59,039 bases of DNA, from contig NZ_JHWC01000011.1 of assembly GCF_000687535.1 (NCBI RefSeq), positions 1 to 59,039 on the forward strand, read 5' to 3'. The notes under the pieces were generated by a model. The model had not been told where the DNA came from and made no database searches. It was given only the letters and a program-made list of their open reading frames with translations. Source of the stretch: Helicobacter rodentium ATCC 700285. GTDB taxonomy: Bacteria; Campylobacterota; Campylobacteria; Campylobacterales; Helicobacteraceae. This document shows positions 53,228 through 59,039 of this stretch, piece by piece. How positions within the stretch are numbered: position 1 is the first letter of the stretch; every line of letters starts with the position of its first letter. The position numbers and the translations under genes are program-made.

Positions 53228-53233
53228 TATAAT
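53228..53233 (+). promoter_or_regulatory. -10 box for the HMA/ferritin-like/P1B-ATPase operon
   Basis: Plus-strand TATAAT (context tggtTATAATcgc), about 90 nt upstream of the first ATG. The 53050-53324 gap is extremely A/T-rich with TTA/ATT runs (53155-53215), which could hold an iron- or metal-regulator site, but I cannot fit a convincing operator. Confidence 0.45.
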
Positions 53234-53324
53234 CGCTTTATATAAAAACCATTATTATTTTATTAAGGATAATTTTATTCTTTTTGTTTTAGAATCGCAG
53301 TCAATTTATTTTTAAAGTTTAAAG

Positions 53325-53675
53325 ATGGAATCGCAATTGGTCAATCAATTAAAAACACTCAAAGTTGCCCCTAAAGATTTAGAAATTTTAAGCGATTATT
53401 TCTCTATCGTGCATCACACCAAGGGTAGAATCCGCTTGAGGGCAAGTTTGAAACTTAAAGAAGTCGCCAAAACCACCAATCCGCAAGAGCTTTTAAAGCT
53501 TTTGGAAAAAATCCCTTGCATTCTCTCTATCAAGTTTAATGCGCTAATTGGGTCTTTGACGATTCATTACGATTCTAATATCATTGAGCCAAAGCTTTGG
53601 GAGGATTGCCTCAAAGGCGAATCTTTGGAGCAAATTGCGGAGATTATCAACACTAATTTAAAGGAGATTGTATGA
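53325..53675 (+). CDS. HMA-like (heavy-metal-associated fold) protein without CxxC
   Basis: A 116-residue cytosolic protein. The centre 'SIVHHTKGRIRLRASLKLKE' has the H-x2-x-GRxRLR pattern of the 'HMA_2' variant of heavy-metal domains, followed by 'IPCILSIKFNALIGSLTIHY', the beta-alpha-beta part. The metal-binding CxxC of standard HMA domains is missing; single Cys residues remain at about 65 and 93. The end 'IAEIINTNLKEIV' overlaps the next gene by 4 nt (ATGA). First gene of an operon ending with a P1B ATPase and small membrane proteins. Likely role: metal or ATPase-partner docking (inference). Confidence 0.75.
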   Translation: MESQLVNQLKTLKVAPKDLEILSDYFSIVHHTKGRIRLRASLKLKEVAKTTNPQELLKLLEKIPCILSIKFNALIGSLTIHYDSNIIEPKLWEDCLKGESLEQIAEIINTNLKEIV

Positions 53676-54298
53676 GCGCAGAGAATCTGTTAAACGCGTT
53701 GGACGACGAGTGTAGAGCCTATGCTTACTATACCCTTGCAAGTTCTTTTGGAGCGAGTGCTTTGGGAGAAATATTTGCAAATTTACAAAGCGCGGAATCC
53801 TCGCATATTGAAGCCCTTAAGTTTCATCTCCAAAGGCTGAATGTCGCGATTCCAGAGAATCCTTATTTAAATACTTTGATACTTCCTAATTCCTTAGAGG
53901 AGGTGATTCAAACTGCGATAATGCGGGAAAATGAAAATGTCGCGCTTTATAATGCGCTTCTTGCAAACGAGCAGGATTCCACTATTATAGATACTTTTTA
54001 TCGCTTACAAGCGGCAAGTTTTAATCAACACATTCCTGCATTACAAAATGCGCTAACAAAAACGCAGAATCCACAGAATTTACAAAATATCCAAAACGCA
54101 ATGGAAGCTCTTAGCAATGGCAAGGAAATTTTAAAAGAAACAGGCGCGATGATTACGCAGTTAAAAGAAGGTACATTGCAACAAGAGCAGTTGGAGAGTT
54201 TTTTGGGGAGACTGAATTATTCCCTCGTCGGTGGCGTTGTCGCGGGTGTATTGGGTGTAGCAGTTTTAAATGAATTTTTAAATCAAAACAAGGAGTAG
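53672..54298 (+). CDS. Ferritin-like protein with a C-terminal membrane anchor
   Basis: A 208-residue protein. The first 140 residues form a four-helix ferritin/rubrerythrin-like bundle with paired metal-ligand patterns: 'LNALDDECRAYAYYTLASSF' (Glu), 'NLQSAESSHIEALKFHLQRL' (E-x2-H), 'TAIMRENENVALYNALL' (Glu), 'QAASFNQHIPALQNAL' (H). The last 25 residues are a glycine-rich membrane span ('LVGGVVAGVLGVAVLNEFL'). A membrane-tethered ferritin-like protein in a metal-ATPase operon suggests binding, oxidation or delivery of a transition metal at the inner membrane. Coupled to the genes on both sides. Confidence 0.75.
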   Translation: MSAENLLNALDDECRAYAYYTLASSFGASALGEIFANLQSAESSHIEALKFHLQRLNVAIPENPYLNTLILPNSLEEVIQTAIMRENENVALYNALLANEQDSTIIDTFYRLQAASFNQHIPALQNALTKTQNPQNLQNIQNAMEALSNGKEILKETGAMITQLKEGTLQQEQLESFLGRLNYSLVGGVVAGVLGVAVLNEFLNQNKE

Positions 54299-54301
54299 AG
54301 T

Positions 54302-54637
54302 ATGTTACCATTTATCGCAGGAATCGCAATGGGCGCAGGAGCTGCACTTTTATTTACAAAACGCAAAAAAGTAAAAGAGGCACTAAACAATAGCGCGGTG
54401 TGTGAAAATATCCAAAAGAGTGTGCAAGTAGGCTTGGATAGAGGCAAGGAATTTTCTACAAAAGCCTTGCAATATGCAAAGGACAATTTTAATTCTTTGA
54501 CGAGCGCAAGAGATTCCATAAAGGAATCCAAACGCACGAACAAAGCAGCGCAAACGACTAAGAAAGCAAGAAAACCACGCGCAACAAAAACAACAAAAAA
54601 GACACAAGAAACAAAAATAACGGAGGGTAATCTATGA
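54302..54637 (+). CDS. Small Gly/Ala-zipper membrane protein with basic tail (YtxH-like)
   Basis: A 111-residue protein: one N-terminal span with small-residue spacing ('FIAGIAMGAGAALLFTKRKK'), a helical middle, and a very Lys/Thr/Arg-rich C-terminal tail (residues 78-108). Such YtxH-like proteins have no known enzyme function. It sits 3 nt after the ferritin-like gene and overlaps the next gene by 4 nt. In context it may be a membrane scaffold for the ATPase. Confidence 0.7.
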   Translation: MLPFIAGIAMGAGAALLFTKRKKVKEALNNSAVCENIQKSVQVGLDRGKEFSTKALQYAKDNFNSLTSARDSIKESKRTNKAAQTTKKARKPRATKTTKKTQETKITEGNL

Positions 54638-54990
54638 TAATAAACACAGGAACACCTAGGTCTATCACAGGACACGCGATTAGCGGAGGATTCATCGCAT
54701 TAATGTTAAGCGGAGCGTATGCATATAGGAAATACAAAGACAATAAAATTACGAAGCAAGAAGCTATCACAGACACACTTAAGGCGACTTTAGAGGGTGG
54801 AATCATCACCGCCTGTGGAGTGGCAGCAGCAAATGCACTTGGCAATAGCGCAAAAACTTCTGCGCAAAGTTTAGTGGAGGCTACAACATTTGTGGCAGTA
54901 GGTGCTGCGAGCGTTTATGGAATCCAAACACTGATACGCAAAGAAAATTGTATTCTCAACAAAAACAATAAATTAATTCAAAAGGACTAA
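54634..54990 (+). CDS. Small two-segment Gly/Ala-rich membrane protein
   Basis: A 118-residue protein with hydrophobic small-residue segments at about 13-30 ('AISGGFIALMLSGAYAY'), 53-70 ('EGGIITACGVAAANALG') and 82-98 ('ATTFVAVGAASVYGIQ'). Charged loops lie between ('RKYKDNKITKQEAI') and the tail is basic. I do not recognise a family with certainty. Gly-x3-Gly spacing favours helix packing. Tightly packed between its neighbours (4-nt overlap upstream, 1-nt gap downstream). Confidence 0.7.
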   Translation: MIINTGTPRSITGHAISGGFIALMLSGAYAYRKYKDNKITKQEAITDTLKATLEGGIITACGVAAANALGNSAKTSAQSLVEATTFVAVGAASVYGIQTLIRKENCILNKNNKLIQKD

Positions 54991-54991
54991 T

Positions 54992-55303
54992 ATGACACAA
55001 CCAAACCCTAACAATCCCTATATCAACCGCACAAATAATGCGGATAACAACACGCAAAATACACAAAATGCGTCAAACAATTTCTTAGGTGGTTTGCTAA
55101 ATTCTGGAAATTCTAATCAAGATTTTTTAAAAGGTGCGCTCATTGGAGCAGCTGCGACTTTTATTCTAACCAACGAAAACGCACAAAAAGCGATTTTTAA
55201 AAGCTTTGCAAAGATTACTAATCTCTTTGAAGCGGGTGTGGAGGAGCTAAAAGAGCGATATGAGGACGCAAAAGCAGAAGTTAGCGATGCGGAATCCCAC
55301 TAG
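54992..55303 (+). CDS. Small membrane protein with Asn-rich N-terminus and Gly/Ala span (YtxH-like)
   Basis: A 103-residue protein. Residues 1-45 are Asn/Thr/Gln-rich and likely disordered ('NPNNPYINRTNNADNNTQNT'). A single span 'FLKGALIGAAATFILTN' follows, then an amphipathic acidic helix ('VEELKERYEDAKAEVSDAES'). It lies 8 nt before the ATPase gene. It has the same design as the other small proteins of the operon: short Gly/Ala helix plus charged cytosolic tail. Confidence 0.7.
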   Translation: MTQPNPNNPYINRTNNADNNTQNTQNASNNFLGGLLNSGNSNQDFLKGALIGAAATFILTNENAQKAIFKSFAKITNLFEAGVEELKERYEDAKAEVSDAESH

Positions 55304-55311
55304 GTTTTAAA

Positions 55312-57417
55312 ATGCAATTATTCCTAATCCACGCTACTTCCAAACGCGCACGTTTTAAATATGTTTGTGAATGCGGATTCCGCATTGACCCCTTGCAATT
55401 GCGCATTGCTTTAGAGAGCTTGCCAAATATTAGCAATGTGCGTATCAATGCGATTTTGCAAAATATTATCGTGTGCTATGAAGGGGATTTGGAATCCTTA
55501 GGGCAAACGCTTTATGAAACCTTGCAATCTGTTTTATTAGAGTCGCAAAAGTCCAAAAAAGAGGAAAGTTATCTTGCTTTACGAGATGAGATTCCAAGTG
55601 CTTCGGAGGTTGCTAGAGCTTTAAGCGCATTGCTTATCTCACCCTTTCTGCGAAGCACGACAGCACAATTTGGATTCTCCCTTGTTGCCTCTGCACCCCT
55701 ACTTTTTAGCGGAGTGAAAGAAACCTTGCAACACGGGATTAACTCCCGCTCACTAGAAGCAATGGCGGTTGCGATTTCTTTGTATTTAAAAGACTTTAAG
55801 ACCGCAAATTCTACGAATTTTATGTTGGCACTTGGCGAATACATTGAGGAAATTGCAATGTATAAAAGCGATGATTTAGTTAAAGAACTTGCGAAACAAA
55901 AGAGTGGTTTGGCGTGGGTGGAACATATAGAAAATGGCAAACATACGCTAGAGCAGATTCCAAGCGAATCTTTGAAAGTCGGCGATATTGTCGTGGTTGG
56001 TGCAGGGGATACGATTCTTGTAGATGGGCATATTGTTTGGGGAGAGGCGTTAGTCAATCAAATCTCAATGACAGGAGAGGCGACGCCCGTGCAAAAAAGC
56101 AAAGGCGATAAGGTGCTATCTGGCACTATCGCGCAAGAGGGTAAAATCAAAGTTTGGGCAGAATCTGTCGGCACACAAACCGCTATGTCGAGGATTAAGC
56201 ACTATATTGAGGAAACCCTCGTGCAAAAATCCAATCAAGAGCTAAATGCTTCTAAAATGGCGGATTCTCTCGTGCCTATTACGCTTGGGTTATCTGTGCT
56301 TTCTTATGCACTAACACGGGATTTAACGCGCAGTGCAAGTGTCTTACAAGCGGATTATTCTTGTGCGCTAAAACTTACAACGCCCGTAACCTTTAAATCT
56401 GCAATTTCTAGCGCAGGAAAAGAGGGCATTATCGTCAAAGGGGCGCAAAGTTTGGAATCCTTGCAAGAAGCAGAAGTGTTTATTTTTGATAAAACAGGCA
56501 CACTTACAAAGGGCGATTTGGAAGTGCTTGATGTGTATGTGTTCCATAAGGATTGGAATAAGGAAATGGTGCTAAATCTTGCGGCTAGCATTGAGGAGCA
56601 TTATTTTCACCCTGTGGCAGAAGCAGTTGTAAAAGCTGCAAAAGACGGGGAATTTAAGCATTTTCATCACGATGAGGTAACCTTTATCGTCGCACACGGC
56701 GTCAAAAGTGAGCTTGAGGGAAAACCTGTCATAATAGGTTCACGCCATTTCTTAGAAGATGATGAGTGCATTAACTTCAAGCCACACAATGCAAAGATTC
56801 AAAAGATTCTTGAGAGCGGGGAAATGCCGCTATTCATCGGCTATGGTAAGGAACTTTTGGGCGTGATTTTACTGAAAGATTATTTGCGAGAAAATGCTAA
56901 AACCGCACTGGAACGTTTGCGTAAAAGTGGCGTGAAAGAGATTGTTATGCTAACAGGCGATACAAAACAAAAAGCAAGTAGAATCGCAAAAGACTTGGGG
57001 ATTAACCGCTATTATGCGGAGTTGCTTCCAACGCAAAAGGCAGAGATTTTAGAAGGCATTATGCAAGAGGGGAAAAAGGTTGCCTTTGTCGGTGATGGAA
57101 TCAATGACGCCCCTGCGCTCATTCGTGCGGATATTGGAATTGGAATGCATAAGGGGGCAGATATTGCTAAGGCAAGTGCTGATGTGGTGCTACTGCGCGA
57201 TGATATTGAGGCGGTTGCAGAGGCAAAGGAACTTGCAATTACATGTCTTGAGAAAGTGCAAAGAGGATTTAAAATTACCGTGGGGGTTAATTCTATGATT
57301 CTAATCTTGGCAAGTTTAGGGAAGCTAAACCCCATTCAAACAGCGTTTATGCACAATGGCACAACAATTATGTTGCTTCTAAACGCGTTGCGCCGTATTC
57401 ATCTTAAAAAGAACTAG
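55312..57417 (+). CDS. P1B-type metal-transporting ATPase with a Tyr-Ser-Cys motif
   Basis: A 701-residue P-type ATPase. The N-terminal ~75 residues are an HMA_2-like domain ('FLIHATSKRARFKYVCECGF') with CxC but no CxxC. Actuator 'GEALVNQISMTGEATPVQKS' (TGE). Phosphorylation site 'VFIFDKTGTLTKGD'. HP motif 'SIEEHYFHPVAEAVVKAA', 'MLTGDTKQKA', 'VAFVGDGINDAPALIRADIG'. The transmembrane metal motif that is usually C-P-C reads 'LQADYSCALKLTTPVTF', i.e. Y-S-C, so the metal specificity is not the CopA copper type; Mn, Zn, Fe or Ni are possible. Export from the cytosol is the usual direction. The ATG follows the upstream gene by 8 nt. Confidence 0.9.
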   Translation: MQLFLIHATSKRARFKYVCECGFRIDPLQLRIALESLPNISNVRINAILQNIIVCYEGDLESLGQTLYETLQSVLLESQKSKKEESYLALRDEIPSASEVARALSALLISPFLRSTTAQFGFSLVASAPLLFSGVKETLQHGINSRSLEAMAVAISLYLKDFKTANSTNFMLALGEYIEEIAMYKSDDLVKELAKQKSGLAWVEHIENGKHTLEQIPSESLKVGDIVVVGAGDTILVDGHIVWGEALVNQISMTGEATPVQKSKGDKVLSGTIAQEGKIKVWAESVGTQTAMSRIKHYIEETLVQKSNQELNASKMADSLVPITLGLSVLSYALTRDLTRSASVLQADYSCALKLTTPVTFKSAISSAGKEGIIVKGAQSLESLQEAEVFIFDKTGTLTKGDLEVLDVYVFHKDWNKEMVLNLAASIEEHYFHPVAEAVVKAAKDGEFKHFHHDEVTFIVAHGVKSELEGKPVIIGSRHFLEDDECINFKPHNAKIQKILESGEMPLFIGYGKELLGVILLKDYLRENAKTALERLRKSGVKEIVMLTGDTKQKASRIAKDLGINRYYAELLPTQKAEILEGIMQEGKKVAFVGDGINDAPALIRADIGIGMHKGADIAKASADVVLLRDDIEAVAEAKELAITCLEKVQRGFKITVGVNSMILILASLGKLNPIQTAFMHNGTTIMLLLNALRRIHLKKN

Positions 57418-57418
57418 A

Positions 57419-57541
57419 ATGCCATTATTGATTTTAGCAACATTAGGTAGCGGATTGCTGGTAACGCAAACACTGAAACAAAGCTATTTGAAATATAAAA
57501 AACATCAACATAAAAGGAAAAAAGAATGGAACGAGGGCTAG
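57419..57541 (+). CDS. 40-residue single-span membrane protein
   Basis: ATG at 57419, 1 nt after the ATPase stop, to TAG at 57541. It encodes 'MPLLILATLGSGLLVTQTLK' followed by a basic tail (QSYLKYKKHQHKRKKEWNEG) rich in Lys and with two His. It overlaps the next gene by 16 nt. Size, a glycine-containing span, and a basic/His tail next to a P1B ATPase recall PacL-type partner proteins of mycobacterial Ctp ATPases. I do not know a named family. Confidence 0.6.
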   Translation: MPLLILATLGSGLLVTQTLKQSYLKYKKHQHKRKKEWNEG

Positions 57542-57789
57542 TAGAAATCGTAGCACAAAAAGAAACAGAAAGGAATCCACTTGCTAAATTTTCCTTAGAG
57601 CAAAAAAGGGAGGCTGCAAAAATTGGTATGAGTGCAAGTTTGTTGCTAACAGCTGGAAGCGCATTGTTTTTGCGCAACAAAACCGCTAAAGCAGTGCATA
57701 CAATAGCGGGCGTTGCGCTTGTGGGATTCTCACTTTGGCACGCTTCTTTGTATCCAAAAACTAAAGATAAGCATAAGGAAGAGGATTAA
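57526..57789 (+). CDS. Small membrane protein at the end of the ATPase operon
   Basis: An 87-residue protein. A charged N-terminus (1-30) precedes two hydrophobic Gly/Ala/Ser segments ('GMSASLLLTAGSALFL' and 'TIAGVALVGFSLWHASLYP') and a charged tail with His ('KTKDKHKEED'). It overlaps the 40-residue gene by 16 nt, with 'aaaaggaaaaaaga' as ribosome-binding site. Last gene of the operon. Confidence 0.7.
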   Translation: MERGLVEIVAQKETERNPLAKFSLEQKREAAKIGMSASLLLTAGSALFLRNKTAKAVHTIAGVALVGFSLWHASLYPKTKDKHKEED

Positions 57790-57971
57790 AACCTTTGGAG
57801 AATCCACTTTAATCTAAACTTATGAATTTGCACTAAAGAGAGCGCGAAGCTGTGCAACGCACACTTAATACTTGCAAATCTACAATCTAGCAAAGGGCAT
57901 TATTGTCTTAGTCATTGCAGGGAATAAAATGACGCAGTGGTTTGCTTTGTGTCGTTGCGTTTTATCGCCTC

Positions 57972-58094
57972 GTCATTGCAAACGAAGTGAAGCAATCCAT
58001 AATCTAATAACAATTAACTTTCACAATGGAATCTTTAAAACAATCCAAAGTTATAGATTGCCACGATTCTGCTAAAGCAGAATCTCGCAATGAC
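57972..58094. repeat. Dispersed MITE-like repeat, copy 2
   Basis: Ends GTCATTGC (57972) and GCAATGAC (to 58094) in inverted orientation. Internal modules 'gaagtgaagcaatccataat', 'cacaatggaatctttaaaa', 'tagattgccacgattct' and 'gcagaatctcgcaatgac' match copy 1 at 19342-19489. The 422-nt gap 57790-58211 around it contains no gene that I can support. Confidence 0.6.
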
Positions 58095-58211
58095 AGAGAG
58101 GTGTGTAAGAAGTGAAACATTATAAATTGCTTTGTCTCTCACCGCGTTCATTCCTCGCAATAGCAGAGAGAGGGACGCAAGGACGAAGTGTGAAGCCTTA
58201 AGGATAATTCC

Positions 58212-59039
58212 CTAAAACTTCTTCTTATGCACATCTGCTAGAATCTCATCAGCGATTTTATTGACGACTTGTGTAATATCATTGGTGCTATTAGCAACAC
58301 TGACATTATCTTGTGTAACAGATTCTAGTTGAGCAATGGCTTCATTAATCTGTGTAACACCTGCGGTTTGTTCTTTAATGGATTCACTCATATCATTGAC
58401 ACCTTGCACAAGCACATTGACATTTGCTTCTATTTCATTTAAGGATTTTCCTGTTCGTTCAGCTAGTTTTCTTACTTCATCGGCAACAACAGCAAAGCCT
58501 CTTCCGTGTTCTCCAGCACGTGCAGCTTCAATAGCAGCATTGAGTGCAAGTAGATTTGTTTGGTCTGCAATGTCTTTAATCACACCCACAATATTTTTAA
58601 TATCCTCTGCTTGTCTTGTAACTTCGGAAGTTTTATCACTGACATTTTGCATTGAACTTGAAATCTCTTCAATCGCTGCAGCAGATTGTTGTAAAGAACT
58701 TGCTTGAGAGGAACTACCATCTAGGAGTTGTTCCATAAAGTCTTTTAACTTTGCAGTTTGTTCTGCGAGTTTCTTTGCAGATTCATCAGAGGAGCTTAGC
58801 ATTTTTCTAATCTCTTCTCCTAGAATATTGGTTGTGGTTTCTACTGCACCTTGTGCATTCTCTACTTCTGTTGTAAAGTCTAAAGATTTATAAGAATCAA
58901 AGACTCTATGGATTTCATTCATATTAGAACCCACTTGTTTTTGTAAAACATCTAACATATTGTTCAACACATTCTTTAATTCTATCAGCTGTGGATTGTG
59001 AGGATTCTCTATGATTCTTGCTGTTAAGTCTCCATTTTC
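58212..59039 (-). CDS. Methyl-accepting chemotaxis protein, signalling part (5' end outside the window)
   Basis: The C-terminal ~275 residues of a chemoreceptor. The first visible part '[20 protein letters not shown]' is the end of a HAMP-like linker. Then comes a long coiled coil with the hairpin tip '[20 protein letters not shown]', '[20 protein letters not shown]' (the CheA/CheW-binding tip), and a C-terminus '[20 protein letters not shown]'. The frame is open through position 59039, so the sensor and membrane domains lie beyond the window. No C-terminal CheR/CheB tether pentapeptide is seen. Ligand unknown. Confidence 0.93.
   Translation of the reverse strand, partial: ENGDLTARIIENPHNPQLIELKNVLNNMLDVLQKQVGSNMNEIHRVFDSYKSLDFTTEVENAQGAVETTTNILGEEIRKMLSSSDESAKKLAEQTAKLKDFMEQLLDGSSSQASSLQQSAAAIEEISSSMQNVSDKTSEVTRQAEDIKNIVGVIKDIADQTNLLALNAAIEAARAGEHGRGFAVVADEVRKLAERTGKSLNEIEANVNVLVQGVNDMSESIKEQTAGVTQINEAIAQLESVTQDNVSVANSTNDITQVVNKIADEILADVHKKKF

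Noticed and set aside
53065-53324. A Fur box upstream of the metal operon
   Set aside because: The stretch is so A/T-rich that partial matches to almost any AT-rich operator appear by chance; none was convincing.
55914-56111. Internal plus-strand frame inside the P1B ATPase gene
   Set aside because: Overlaps the actuator-domain coding region in another frame, with no ribosome-binding site or family resemblance.
1-59039. CRISPR array, tRNA or rRNA genes
   Set aside because: I looked for regularly spaced direct repeats and cloverleaf-like or rRNA-like stretches and found none. The only repeated units are the MerR-type promoters and the GTCATTGC elements, neither of which is regularly spaced.

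Overview
The window is AT-rich, densely packed chromosomal DNA from a member of the Campylobacterota, most likely an enterohepatic Helicobacter of the H. pullorum / H. canadensis / H. winghamensis type. The block aroQ-pepQ-folK-flhF-flhG-(small membrane protein)-fliA-fliM-fliY at 2.5-10.0 kb keeps the gene order I know from H. pylori HP1038-HP1030. H. pylori has no N-glycosylation genes, but this window has a PglB-type oligosaccharyltransferase and a PglK-type flippase lying apart from each other, as described for the N-glycosylating Helicobacter species. The assignment is inference from content; no rRNA or tRNA gene is present to confirm it.

Layout. 0.3-2.3 kb: LysR regulator, rsmD and an unknown protein (minus strand). 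2.5-11.6 kb: shikimate, folate and flagellar operon, then hemW and ruvX. 11.6-12.7 kb: a wrecked SGNH/AlgJ-like acyltransferase gene with an 11-G tract. 12.7-15.0 kb: CheX-domain protein and a CadF-like OmpA porin. 15.1-19.2 kb: nadE, an aminotransferase-fold protein without its PLP lysine, lpxK, and an MFS pump. 19.2-23.0 kb: dispersed repeats, fliR, a LolD-like ATPase, tsf, rpsB. 23.2-29.0 kb: ThiF/MoeB-like protein, asparagine synthase, PglB, rpsI, rplM. 29.2-33.7 kb: methyltransferase, a secreted PepSY-like protein, and an RND pump without partners.

33.8-45.6 kb is the most unusual part. Six minus-strand promoters share a -35 TTGACA, a -10 TATAAT and a 19-bp spacer with a central ACAC/GTGT dyad, which is the geometry of MerR-activated promoters. 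They precede an MFS transporter, a Tat-exported carboxymuconolactone decarboxylase-like protein, a Tat-exported alpha/beta hydrolase, a flavodoxin, a Tat-exported pair of aldo/keto reductases and a MerR-family regulator. I read this as a clustered redox/electrophile-stress regulon with periplasmic enzymes. It appears to be decaying: the regulator is frameshifted, two target genes carry single TGA codons, an ankyrin gene is broken, and the flavodoxin promoter has lost 6 bp of its operator. An M48 protease/LemA pair and a plus-strand HNH-nuclease/m6A-methylase restriction system are embedded in the block.

45.6-53.0 kb: HAD phosphatase, methyltransferase, and a glycan locus of three glycosyltransferases plus PglK, which probably builds and flips the lipid-linked glycan that PglB transfers. 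53.3-57.8 kb: a plus-strand operon of eight genes, made of a CxxC-less HMA-like protein, a membrane-anchored ferritin-like protein, five small Gly/Ala-rich single-span membrane proteins and a P1B-type ATPase with a Tyr-Ser-Cys in place of Cys-Pro-Cys. Its make-up recalls the mycobacterial PacL/Ctp metal-efflux platforms and is my best candidate for an undescribed system. 57.8-59.0 kb: more dispersed repeats and a chemoreceptor cut by the window edge.
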